NCBI GenBank assembly: GCA_947445035.1
Contig: CANFCK010000020.1
Location: 23,743-87,742 of the forward strand
DNA length: 64,000 bases
Direction of reading: 5' to 3'
Origin: Deltaproteobacteria bacterium
GTDB taxonomy: Bacteria; Myxococcota_A; UBA796; SXON01
This document shows positions 1-7,976 of the stretch, one piece after another. The position numbers and the translations under genes are program-made. Every line of letters starts with the position of its first letter. Positions within the stretch are counted from its first letter, which is position 1. The notes beneath the pieces are model-generated. The model was given only the letters and a program-made list of their open reading frames with translations. It made no database searches and was not told the origin of the DNA.

Positions 1-2
1 TC

Positions 3-1292
3 CCCGAACGGCTACAGATGTGGGAGACGATGCGGCGGCCCCAGGTGGAGCGGCTCCAAGCGGCCGCCCAGGTGAGCCTGGAGTGGTTCGAGAACAGCGC
101 GCGGTACCTGCGGCTCGACGCCGACACCTTCCAGTTTTCGCTGATGACCCGCAGCAAACGCATCACCTGGGACGAGCTGGTCAAGCGCGATCCGGAGGGC
201 ATGGCGGCGCTGCAGTCGAGGTGGGGCGGTCGCCCCTCGTTGCAGCCGTTGACGATTGGCGGGGTGACCTTCCCCAACCGCATCGTCGTCTCGCCGATGT
301 GTCAGTACAGCGCCGACGAGGGCGTGCCGACCGACTGGCATCTGGTACATCTGGGCAGTCGCGCGCTAGGTGGCGCCGGACTGGTCATGGCCGAGGCCAC
401 CGCCGTTTCGCCGGAGGGGCGGATCACGCCGGGATGCACGGGAATCTGGAGCGATGCGCAGGCCGGGGCCTGGTCGCGGATCGTCCACTTCGCCCACACC
501 CACAGCCCGGCCAAGATCGGCCTCCAGATCGGGCACGCCGGGCGTAAGGCCGCCTGTGCCGCGCCCTGGGATGGCGGCAAGCCACTTCTATCCGACAGCG
601 CCTGGCCGATCGTGGGTCCGAGCCCCCTCCCGTGGGATGACGGCTCCCAAGTCCCGCACGCGCTCGAGCCGGCAGATCTCGATGCCCTCGAAGCCGCCTT
701 CTGTGCAGCCGCGCGTCGGGCCGCGATGGCCGGGTTCGACGTGCTCGAGCTGCACATGGCCCACGGCTACCTGCTCGACTCCTGGCTTTCCCCGCTGTGC
801 AACCACCGGACCGACGAGCACGGCGGCTCGCTCGAAAACCGGCTTCGGTTTCCGCTGCGACTTGTGGGCTCGGTACGAGCGGTCTGGCCGTCCGAAAAAC
901 CACTTTTTGTGCGGCTCAACGGCAGCGCCTGGGCGCCGGGCGACCACACCGACGCCGAGCACATCGCCATCGCCAAAGCGATGCACGCCGCGGGCGCAGA
1001 CGTGCTCGACTTGTCCAGCGGCGGCACCGTCCCCGACGCCAAGATCACCGCCGGTCGCATGTACCAGGTGCCGTTCTCCGAGCGCGCGCGGCTTGAGGCC
1101 GGCGTGCCGACGATGACGGTGGGCGCGATCACCACCCTCGATCAGGCCGATACCATCATCGCCGCAGGGCGGGCCGACCTGGTGGCCCTGGCGCGCGAGC
1201 ACCTTCGCGATCCCTACTTCACCCGTCGTCAGGGCAGCGCGGCGGGCGCGGCGGTTCCCTGGCCGCGGCAGTACGCCTTCGGGCGGCGGTGA
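3..1292 (+). CDS. Salicylyl-CoA 5-hydroxylase/Old Yellow Enzyme fusion, C-terminal part
   Basis: This gene runs off the left edge; the frame is open from base 3, so the first ATG at 18 is probably internal. The first 60 or so visible residues (WFENSARYLRLD, then MTRSKRITWDEL) resemble the C-terminus of the FAD monooxygenase half of bifunctional salicylyl-CoA 5-hydroxylases. The rest is a complete YqjM-class Old Yellow Enzyme barrel. It has the SPMCQYS cysteine motif, the paired histidines in HMAHGYLLDSW, the NHRTDEHGGS loop, and a C-terminal FMN-phosphate segment (GAITTLDQA, GRADLVALAREHLRDP). The expected role is FAD/FMN-dependent oxidation of an aromatic CoA thioester, with the OYE half reducing an enone. 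It overlaps ung by 4 bases. The fusion assignment depends on the missing upstream half; the OYE call itself is firm. Confidence 0.85.
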   Translation, partial: PERLQMWETMRRPQVERLQAAAQVSLEWFENSARYLRLDADTFQFSLMTRSKRITWDELVKRDPEGMAALQSRWGGRPSLQPLTIGGVTFPNRIVVSPMCQYSADEGVPTDWHLVHLGSRALGGAGLVMAEATAVSPEGRITPGCTGIWSDAQAGAWSRIVHFAHTHSPAKIGLQIGHAGRKAACAAPWDGGKPLLSDSAWPIVGPSPLPWDDGSQVPHALEPADLDALEAAFCAAARRAAMAGFDVLELHMAHGYLLDSWLSPLCNHRTDEHGGSLENRLRFPLRLVGSVRAVWPSEKPLFVRLNGSAWAPGDHTDAEHIAIAKAMHAAGADVLDLSSGGTVPDAKITAGRMYQVPFSERARLEAGVPTMTVGAITTLDQADTIIAAGRADLVALAREHLRDPYFTRRQGSAAGAAVPWPRQYAFGRR

Positions 1293-1975
1293 TAGCGGAA
1301 GGGCGCGTGCGTTTGCCGGAGTCGTGGCTGGCGGTGCTCGGCGACGAGTTCGAGGCGCCGTACATGGTCGAGCTGCGGGCGTTCCTCGCCGCGGAGAAAC
1401 GCGAGGCCGTCATCTTTCCTCCGGGAAACGAGATCTTCTCCGCCTTCGACCACAGTCCTTTCGACAAGGTGCGGGTCGTGATCCTGGGACAGGACCCCTA
1501 CCATGGGGCGGGGCAGGCGCATGGGCTGTGCTTCTCGGTCCGGCGCGGGGTGCGGACGCCCCCTTCGCTGCAGAACATCTACAAAGAACTACAGGCTGAC
1601 CTGGGGATTCCTCCCGCCGGCCACGGTGAACTTACCGCTTGGGCCGACCGCGGGGTCCTGTTGCTCAACACGGTGCTGACCGTGCGTTCTGGCGCACCCG
1701 CTTCGCACAGCGGGCAAGGCTGGGAGCGCTTCACCGACCGGGTGGTCGAGGTGCTTGCGACGCGTCGGGAGGGGCTGGCATTCGTCCTCTGGGGCGCGCA
1801 CGCGGCCAAAAAAGCCGCCGCCGTGGATCTGTCGGCACACCTCGTCGTGCGCTCGCCCCACCCCTCCCCCTTCGCCGCCGCCTCGGGTTTCTTTGGGAGT
1901 CGGCCTTTTTCAAGGATCAACGCCTGGCTTGAGGCACGGGGGGAGCCGCCGATCGACTGGCGGCTTCCGGACTGA
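1289..1975 (+). CDS. ung: Uracil-DNA glycosylase (family 1)
   Basis: This enzyme cleaves uracil from DNA to begin base-excision repair. The 228-residue protein has the normal family length. It carries the water-activating motif GQDPYHG at residues 67-73 (catalytic Asp69), the PPSLQNIYKEL segment, the uracil-binding LLLNTVLTV strand and the C-terminal HPSP loop that inserts into DNA. The start is a GTG inside a GTGA overlap with the preceding oxidoreductase stop, which suggests translational coupling. The sequence after it (VRLPESW) fits the usual start of family members. No uncertainty about function. Confidence 0.97.
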   Translation: MIAEGRVRLPESWLAVLGDEFEAPYMVELRAFLAAEKREAVIFPPGNEIFSAFDHSPFDKVRVVILGQDPYHGAGQAHGLCFSVRRGVRTPPSLQNIYKELQADLGIPPAGHGELTAWADRGVLLLNTVLTVRSGAPASHSGQGWERFTDRVVEVLATRREGLAFVLWGAHAAKKAAAVDLSAHLVVRSPHPSPFAAASGFFGSRPFSRINAWLEARGEPPIDWRLPD

Positions 1976-1984
1976 GCGCGAGGT

Positions 1985-2530
1985 TCACTCGGTGAGTTCC
2001 AGCGCCACAACCTCCCCCTCGACACACAAAAATCGCTGTAATCCAGGCGACGCGCGGATCGTAGCGCCGCCGGTGAAGCGCGAGAAGGCCGGAAGCAGTC
2101 CGAGGCCGGGCACCACGACGAAGGCGGGGAACCGGAGCCGGTCCGCCCGCCCGGAGAGCGTCGCCGTCGGGTGCACATGGCCCGCCCAAACGAAGGCGCT
2201 TGGCACCGCGGTCGGCGCGTGAGAAAATGCGAAGGGGCCCTCGTGCACGAGCGCCGGAAGCATGGTCACGCCCCAGGCCGCCGGGAGCGTCGCCTGATGG
2301 CGGTCGTGGTTGCCTGGCACCAACTCCAACGCCGCGGGGAGCGACGCTCGCCACTCGGCTACCCGCGCCTCGGTCGCCGCTTTGACGGCGCCCTGGACGA
2401 GGTCTCCGAGCACCCGAACGGTCCGCGCTCCGGTCGCGGCGACGAGCCGGTCGAGGCGGGCGAGGTCGTCGTCAAGCTCGCCCGGCGGGAGAGGGAGGCC
2501 TTCGGCGCGGAACTCGACTGATGCCCCCAT
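1985..2530 (-). pseudogene. pdeM: PdeM-like metallophosphoesterase missing its N-terminus
   Basis: The 181-residue frame matches the body of PdeM, the phosphoesterase that accompanies the ligase-associated Lhr helicase. FRAEGLPLPPG is followed by a GDLVQG motif, PGNHD (third metal motif) and GHVHP (last metal motif). The roughly 30 N-terminal residues that should carry the first metal ligand pair (D-x-H) are absent. A TGA lies in frame nine codons upstream of the ATG, and I could not recover a matching N-terminus in the other two frames back to 2720. The usual His of GDxxH also reads Gln. It lies 194 bases downstream of a deleted lhr on the same strand, so the cassette is probably decayed. 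An assembly error is the alternative. Confidence 0.65.
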
Positions 2531-2724
2531 TTCCCAACGCGGCGAGGGTCATGCCCCTCGCTCCGCAACATCAGCCGCGCGGAGCGGAAATCCACCAGGC
2601 AGGCGACCAGGACAACGCCCAGAATTCGACGCTCGATGGCGCCGCCACCGGCGAAAATACATCGGAGCACTCGTGGGTGTTGCGTTTTCGCGGGCATGAC
2701 TCCCTCGGCCCCAGTTTGTGAGCC

Positions 2725-3880
2725 CTACCTCCGCCCCCGCCGCATCCGCGCCACCCGCTGCGCCACCGACTCCGTCGTGGCGACATTGCGCGTCAACCGA
2801 GATTCGCGCAGTGGAATCCCGAGGGGCGTGGGATGCGAGGGGCGGGTGAGCACGACCCGGGCGCCACGCAGGCGCGCCAGGGCCTCGGCCAAGCGCGACT
2901 GGTCGAAGTGTTGTTCGATGACCTCACGGCGCGCTTGTGACAATAGCGGATTCTCCGGGTCATAGCGGGTGAACACGTCGTAGAGCAGCGAGGAGGAGGC
3001 CTGGACCTGGCGTGCCGACTTCTGCTCCCACGGGTTGCCGGGATTGATGAAGCCGGCCACGCGCGCGATGTCGCGAAACCGACGCCGCATCAGCTCAGAG
3101 ATGTGCACGCTGGCCACGATGTCGTCGACGAGGTTGTCGGCTGTGAACAAGGCGGAAACGAGTAGATCGGGCCATGGAAGCGCTTCGGGATGCAGCAACT
3201 CCAAGCCATGATCGTCGGCGGCGATGGTGAACGTCGCCGGGTGCAGGCGCCCCACGCGCAAAGCGATGAGCGCACCCAGCCCTTCGTGGACTTTACGTCC
3301 TTCGAAGGGGAATAGATAAAGGTGGTGACCCTCCGCGGTCTCGACCACCTCGGCGAGCAGGGTGTCCGCGCGGGGCACGGCCGACAGCCGCGCCTGCTCG
3401 TCGAGGATGGGCGCGGCAGCCACCAGCTCCGGACAGTCGCGACGACCCGCAGCGGCCTCGTCGAGCGTCCGGCGGAGCGCGTGACCCAGCGTTCCGGTGA
3501 TCGGCAGCTTGTTCCCCGGCCAATGGACCGTCCGCGTGGTCTTTTTCGTGGCCCGTTTGGCGTAGACCACCATCGAACGGATGCCGACCAGCTCCAGGCG
3601 TTCTCCGCCGAAGATGAACGCCTCACCCGGGGCCAGCGCTGCGATGAAACCTTCGTCGATGCTGCCGATCCGGCCACGGCCAGCCACTTGCACCGCAAGC
3701 GCGCTGTCGGAGACGATGGTTCCGATGGCGGCGCGCACAGCGCCGCGAGCGTGGCCGCGTACGTCTTGCCCGAGCCGGTCGGCACCGAGAGGAGCCCGCT
3801 ACGACCAGCATCGTAGAGCCGCCACGCCTCCAACTGGAAGGGGTGCGGGCGCTGGCCCTGGGAGCTGAGCCACTGGGATG
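2725..3880 (-). pseudogene. lhr: Ligase-associated DEXH helicase (Lhr) with internal out-of-frame deletion
   Basis: Two pieces of one helicase are joined in different frames. From 3880 the first frame reads a normal Lhr N-terminus (PHPFQLEAW, then Walker A PTGSGKTYAATLAALCA). At about 3735-3740 the match jumps into the second frame at AIGTIVSD, well inside the C-terminal half. It then continues to the end with EGHHLYLFPFEGR, IARVAGF, KSARQVQASSSLLYDVF and the closing RRPS-like strand. The DEAH box, all other helicase motifs and the winged-helix region (over 400 residues in full-length members of about 800) are missing. No start codon precedes the N-terminal piece before the adjacent tRNA-Gln 3' end. 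Helicase activity cannot remain. PdeM, its usual partner, lies next to it and is also damaged. Confidence 0.8.
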
Positions 3881-3883
3881 GAG

Positions 3884-3958
3884 TGGTTGGGGCGGTAGGG
3901 ATCGAACCTACGGATGCGAGCGTCAAAGGCTCGTGTCTTACCACTTGACGACGCCCCA
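3884..3958 (-). tRNA. tRNA-Gln (anticodon TTG)
   Basis: The minus strand folds as a standard cloverleaf. The acceptor TGGGGCG (3958-3952) pairs with CGCCCCA, there is a D-arm GTC/GAC, an anticodon stem CGAGC/GCTCG with loop CTTTGAC (anticodon TTG), and a T-arm GTAGG/CCTAC with loop TTCGATC. The CCA end is encoded at 3886-3884 after an A discriminator. The UGGGG start is typical of tRNA-Gln. Its 3' end abuts the truncated lhr remnant. Confidence 0.96.
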
Positions 3959-4030
3959 GCGCGACCCCCATAATCGCCAGATGGCCCGCCGTCACCCACG
4001 GGTTAGCCCCCCTCCCTTCCCGGAATCCCG

Positions 4031-4333
4031 ATGTCCCGCCTTCGTCCCCTCACCTTCTGCGTCGCCGCCGCGGCCCTCGCCGCCGCCGGAACCGCGTTCG
4101 CCCTGTCCCCCGGCGAGATCATGAAGCTGCGCAAGACGCCCGCGTCCAGCGTCGCCATCGCGCTGCCCATGGCTGAGCACCCGCCCGGCTACTGCGAGCC
4201 GGTTCGCGCCGGGTGGATGTACCTCGACGTCAACATGCGAGAAGCCGGAGTGCTGGCGTGCGTCTGTGTGCAGGACAAGGACCTGACCTGGCAGTGGGCC
4301 AGCTTCGGCAGCCTCGCCCGTGAATGTGACTGA
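4031..4333 (+). CDS. Small secreted protein of unknown function
   Basis: This 100-residue protein begins with a clear signal peptide (MSRLRP, then a hydrophobic Ala-rich stretch ending near AGTAFA at residue 24). The mature part is about 75 residues with four cysteines (YCEPV, ACVCV, RECD), consistent with disulfides after export. I recognise no family. It stands alone between tRNA-Gln on the other strand and the convergent VWA gene, with a hairpin just after its stop. Codon use resembles its neighbours. Confidence 0.65.
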   Translation: MSRLRPLTFCVAAAALAAAGTAFALSPGEIMKLRKTPASSVAIALPMAEHPPGYCEPVRAGWMYLDVNMREAGVLACVCVQDKDLTWQWASFGSLARECD

Positions 4334-4344
4334 CGACGGCCGCC

Positions 4345-4372
4345 GCGAACGGAATGTCAGCTTGCCGTTCGC
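4345..4372. terminator. Hairpin between convergent genes, VWA stop codon in its loop
   Basis: GCGAACGG at 4345-4352 and CCGTTCGC at 4365-4372 form a perfect 8-base-pair stem with a 12-base loop. The loop holds the stop codon of the minus-strand VWA gene (4357-4359). It sits 12 bases after the stop of the plus-strand secreted protein, so it could end both transcripts. There is no T-run. Confidence 0.4.
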
Positions 4373-5502
4373 AGCCGCTGCATCCCTCGCCGCAACCCAT
4401 CGACAGTGAGCGGAAACATCGGCACCGTCGCCCCGATCGCCCGCACCGTCGGGTGGTCCCAGTAGCGCTCAGGGTCGGGGTTGAGCCAGATGCTCGCCGG
4501 GCAGCGTTGCGAAAATCGTTGCAACCACTGCAGGCCCGTCGGCCCGGGCTCACCCCAGCCAGCGCCTTGGAAAAGTTCCCACGGCGCCATCGACGCATCG
4601 CCAACCCAGACCACACGGTGTTGGGCGGTGAGCCCGTCGAGGACCTGGGCGGTGGGCTTGCGCTGAAAGGTTCGATAGTCGCTGTACAACCACTGGTACG
4701 GCGCGTTGTGAAAGTGCCAGGCCTCAAAGGTCTTGAAGGTCTTCAGCGCCTTGGCCGCGGTGAAAAGCCGGCTGACCAGCGCGGCGTTGGGCTCCATACT
4801 GCCGCCGGTGTCCATCAAGAGGACCAGCCGCACTCGGTTGATGCGTTCACGCTTGATGTCGAGTTCGATCTCTCCAGCGTTTTTCGCGGTTTTTTCGATG
4901 GTACCGTCGATGTCGAGCTGCTCGGCCCCCTCGCGCCCGAAGCGCCGCAACATCGAAAGTGCCACCTTGAAATCGCGCACGTCCAACTGTACGTCGGTGC
5001 GGTAGCCGGCCCACCGACGCTCCCCGGCAACAGCGACCGCGGTGCGGCCCCCGCCCTCGCCGCCGATGCGAATTCCCTGGTCGGCCCGACCGGAATTCCC
5101 GAAGGGCGAGGTGCCGCCTGTTCCGACCCAATGATTGCCCCCGTCATGACGTTCTTTCTGCTCCGCCAAGCGCTTTTCCAGCTCCTTGCGCATGGCCTTG
5201 AGCGACGCGAAGTCGTGGTGACCCATCCGGCCCTCTTCCAGTTGCCGGGCCTCGGCCAGCCACGCGGTCAGCTCGTCTTTGAGCGAGGCGGGGAGCTCCA
5301 CGCCGTCGAACGCGGCCTTGAATGCCACGTCGAAGGCGTCATAATGGGCCTCGGTGTGCACCAGCACGGTGCGGGCGAGGTAGTAGAGCTGGTGGAGCGA
5401 GACGGCCAGCCCAAGCTCCAATCCCCGCAAGAACGCAAGCCACTCGCCCGAGCCCACCTTCAGGCCCTGATTCCGCAGGTTGAAGAGCAGGTTCAGCAGC
5501 AC
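4357..5502 (-). CDS. CoxE-like VWA-domain protein, partner of MoxR ATPase
   Basis: The 381-residue protein starts at a GTG that overlaps the MoxR stop by one base (TAGTG), giving the N-terminus LLNLLFNLRNQGLKVGSGEW, typical of CoxE-like proteins. An N-terminal helical region (to about residue 130) leads to a Gly-rich linker. A von Willebrand A domain begins at VRLVLLMDTGGSMEP, where DTGGS replaces the canonical DxSxS metal site, as is common in this family. The closing segment is PASIWLNPDPERYW. Such proteins act with the neighbouring AAA+ ATPase as a chaperone pair that remodels or inserts cofactors into a client; no client gene is adjacent. The function is certain only at family level. Confidence 0.85.
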   Translation of the reverse strand: MLLNLLFNLRNQGLKVGSGEWLAFLRGLELGLAVSLHQLYYLARTVLVHTEAHYDAFDVAFKAAFDGVELPASLKDELTAWLAEARQLEEGRMGHHDFASLKAMRKELEKRLAEQKERHDGGNHWVGTGGTSPFGNSGRADQGIRIGGEGGGRTAVAVAGERRWAGYRTDVQLDVRDFKVALSMLRRFGREGAEQLDIDGTIEKTAKNAGEIELDIKRERINRVRLVLLMDTGGSMEPNAALVSRLFTAAKALKTFKTFEAWHFHNAPYQWLYSDYRTFQRKPTAQVLDGLTAQHRVVWVGDASMAPWELFQGAGWGEPGPTGLQWLQRFSQRCPASIWLNPDPERYWDHPTVRAIGATVPMFPLTVDGLRRGMQRLRTAS

Positions 5503-6308
5503 TAGCGGCGAATCTTGGCCACGTCGAGATCCGCCTCCTGTTTCAGGAGCACGCCCGGGAAAGGAAACTTCGCCATCACCTCCTCGGGGGGGATGCCGGC
5601 GCGCACCAGGACATTGAGCCAATCCAAAAGCTCGCTGGTGCTCGGGCGCTTGCGGAGGCCGTCGAGGCGACGCAGTCCGTAGAAGCGGGAGAACGCGGCT
5701 TCGAGCAGCTTTTCCGGGAGGCCAGGCAGATGCACCTCCACGATCTTCTTCATCCGTTCCCGGTCCGGAAAGGCGATGTAATGGAAGACACAACGACGCA
5801 GGAAGGCGTCGGGCAACTCTTTCTCGGCGTTGCTGGTGATGATCACCACCGGACGATGCACGGCGCGCACCGTCTCGTCCAGCTCGGGGATGTGGAAGGC
5901 CATCTCGTCCAGCTCGCGGAGCAGGTCGTTGGGAAACTCCAGGTCGGCCTTGTCGATCTCGTCGATGAGCACCACGGTGCGCTCGGCGGCGACGAAGGCT
6001 TTGCCGAGGACGCCGAAACGAATGTAACGGCGGATGTCCCGCACATCGCCCTCGCCGAAGCGGGCGTCGTTGAGCCGCTGGACAACGTCGTAGGTGTAGA
6101 GCCCCTCGACGGCCTTGGTGGTGCTCTTGATCGACCAGGTGGAAACCGACATTCCCAACGACTCGGCCACGGCGGCGGCCAGGACCGTCTTTCCGGTTCC
6201 CGGTTCCCCTTTGACGAGGAGCGGCCGCCCCAAGACGACCGCGGCGTTGACGTCGGCAAGCAGGCCGTCATCGGCAATATAGCGGGCGGAGCCCTCGAAG
6301 CTGGACAT
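5502..6308 (-). CDS. MoxR-family AAA+ ATPase
   Basis: This is the 268-residue ATPase half of the MoxR/VWA chaperone pair. Walker A is GEPGTGKT, Walker B is VVLIDEID, the sensor-1 Asn lies in VVIITSNAEKELPDAFLRRC, and the arginine-finger segment follows it. The ATG at 6308 is preferred over an in-frame start at 6329 because it gives the family-typical MSSFEGSARYIAD. It also lies 7 bases after the TAGCCG hexamer. The protein presumably drives ATP-dependent remodelling together with the downstream VWA protein, to which it is coupled by TAGTG. Confidence 0.92.
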   Translation of the reverse strand: MSSFEGSARYIADDGLLADVNAAVVLGRPLLVKGEPGTGKTVLAAAVAESLGMSVSTWSIKSTTKAVEGLYTYDVVQRLNDARFGEGDVRDIRRYIRFGVLGKAFVAAERTVVLIDEIDKADLEFPNDLLRELDEMAFHIPELDETVRAVHRPVVIITSNAEKELPDAFLRRCVFHYIAFPDRERMKKIVEVHLPGLPEKLLEAAFSRFYGLRRLDGLRKRPSTSELLDWLNVLVRAGIPPEEVMAKFPFPGVLLKQEADLDVAKIRR

Positions 6309-6315
6309 GGCGGCG

Positions 6316-6321
6316 CGGCTA
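6316..6321 (-). promoter_or_regulatory. Putative -10 hexamer of leaderless moxR operon
   Basis: On the minus strand TAGCCG lies 7 bases before the moxR ATG, with no purine-rich ribosome-binding site between. The same arrangement recurs at other operon-leading genes in this window. Confidence 0.4.
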
Positions 6322-6401
6322 TCACGCAACAGGCCGATGCCAGCGGGTTATGCGCGCCCGCCCCGCCTCCCTTCCGCCCTTCCCCTGCCCGGACACTCCT
6401 C

Positions 6402-7976
6402 TTGGACCACAACCTCTGCGTCCTCATCGACTTTGACAACATCGCCAAAGGCAGCCGCCTCGAAGGGCTCGGTGAGTTCGACATTCGCCTGGTCATGCGC
6501 CGGCTCAAGGACATTGGCCGCGTGCTCGTGGCCCGCGCCTACTGCGACTGGGACCGCTGGCCCCGCCACCGTCAGATGCTGGCTGAACAGGGCGTCACCA
6601 TGATCGAGCTCCCGGCCACGGGCCACGGCGACAAGAACCGAGGCGACATCGCCCTGGTCGTCGACGCGATGGAGATCGCATTTTCTCGCGACTTCCTCGA
6701 CACCTTCGTCATCCTCAGCGGCGACAGTGACTTCACCCCGCTGGTCCTGCGCCTCAAGGAGCTCAACCGTTCGGTCATCGGCATCGGTACGCGCGGAAGC
6801 ACGTCGCGCCTGATCGCGAATGTGTGCGATGAATTCTTCTTCTACGACACCCTGGTTCGTCAACAGCGGATGGGGGCGGTCGAAGAGCACGACGAGGAGG
6901 AGCGCAGCTCGTCCGGCCCGTCGAAGCTCAAGCTTGACGTGGCGTTCAACCTGCTCACGGAGTCGCTTGAGAACCACGCGCGCGACGAAGCCGGTCCGGT
7001 ACACGCGAGCATCGTGAAGACCTCGATGAAGCGGAAGCTCTCCACCTTCAACGAAAACGACCTCGGGGTCCGCACGTTCGCTCGTTTCTTGGAGCGGGCC
7101 CAAGCCGAGGGGCTGGTCACCTTGTCTCGCGATGGGCGCGCCGGTGGCTACCGTGTAGAGCTCGCGATGGCCGCCGGCGAAGATCGTGCCGCGCCCGCTC
7201 CCGCTGCAGTCCAGGCGCCGCCTCGCCAGGAGGAAGATCCGGGCCCCGCACCCGAGGTGGTGATGATCGCCCGGGAAGAACCCACGGGCGAGGCAGCAGC
7301 GGCGCTTTTGCTGCTGCGCCAAGGGGGCCTCGACATCGGCACCTCGGCCGAACGGCGTCGGGTGCTGGTGGCCTTCATCAGCGCGTGCAACGAGCGGGTG
7401 GCGCGCGGTCGCCGGCTCGCGGTCCAGTACCTCCAGGGCGACCTCGTGCAGGGCGGCTTCGAACCGGAGCTGGTGCGAGGCGTGCTCGGCTCCCTCGGAC
7501 GCCTCGGCGCGCTTTTGCATGCCGATGGCGACCCGGTCCGCGGGCCCACCTCGCCGATGCAACCGCCCCCCCCCCTGGGCGAACTCAACGCGCTCCTCGA
7601 AGAACGGGCGCTGGAGATTCTCGGCGAACGTCGCGTCAAGCTCGACGCCGAGGCGCGGTTTGTGCTCTTCGGTGACCCCGAGGAAGATCGGCCGGCTGAG
7701 TCCGACGAGGCAGCGTCGCCGGAGCCCTCCGAAGAATCGACCGAGGATCCCACCACCGAGGGCGGCGCCGCGGTCGAGGTTGCCGCTGAACCGCTGGCGG
7801 AAGCGGCCCCCGCGGCCCCCAAGCGCGCCCCCCGTCGCCGTCCCGCCCCGCGCCCTGCCGGCGCTGACGCGGCGGCGACGGACGAGCCGGCGGCCGATCT
7901 CCCGCCCGCCGTCGATGCCCAGGATGGGGACCTGCCCCGTCGCCGCGGTCGGCGCGGCGGTGGCCGCAGCCGGTAG
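6402..7976 (+). CDS. NYN-domain/OST-HTH putative ribonuclease with Arg-rich tail
   Basis: The 524-residue protein probably starts at TTG 6402 because no ATG or GTG lies in frame nearby and the NYN fold begins at once (CVLIDFDNIAKG). The NYN (PIN-like) nuclease domain spans about residues 1-160, with acidic residues in LIDFDN, DIALVVDAM and LSGDSDF. An OST-HTH (LOTUS) RNA-binding module follows at about 175-260 (KLDVAFNLLTESL, GVRTFARFLERA). A helical segment lies near 290-380. The last 130 residues are Glu/Ala/Pro-rich and end in Arg/Gly blocks (RRRGRRGGGRSR), like an RNA-binding tail. It likely binds or cleaves RNA. It overlaps the next gene by one base (TAGTG). Confidence 0.85.
   Translation: MDHNLCVLIDFDNIAKGSRLEGLGEFDIRLVMRRLKDIGRVLVARAYCDWDRWPRHRQMLAEQGVTMIELPATGHGDKNRGDIALVVDAMEIAFSRDFLDTFVILSGDSDFTPLVLRLKELNRSVIGIGTRGSTSRLIANVCDEFFFYDTLVRQQRMGAVEEHDEEERSSSGPSKLKLDVAFNLLTESLENHARDEAGPVHASIVKTSMKRKLSTFNENDLGVRTFARFLERAQAEGLVTLSRDGRAGGYRVELAMAAGEDRAAPAPAAVQAPPRQEEDPGPAPEVVMIAREEPTGEAAAALLLLRQGGLDIGTSAERRRVLVAFISACNERVARGRRLAVQYLQGDLVQGGFEPELVRGVLGSLGRLGALLHADGDPVRGPTSPMQPPPPLGELNALLEERALEILGERRVKLDAEARFVLFGDPEEDRPAESDEAASPEPSEESTEDPTTEGGAAVEVAAEPLAEAAPAAPKRAPRRRPAPRPAGADAAATDEPAADLPPAVDAQDGDLPRRRGRRGGGRSR

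Noticed and set aside
2359..2697. Open frame that might hold the missing PdeM N-terminus
   Set aside because: Its translation has no D-x-H metal motif or PdeM-like strand and does not join the PdeM frame sensibly.
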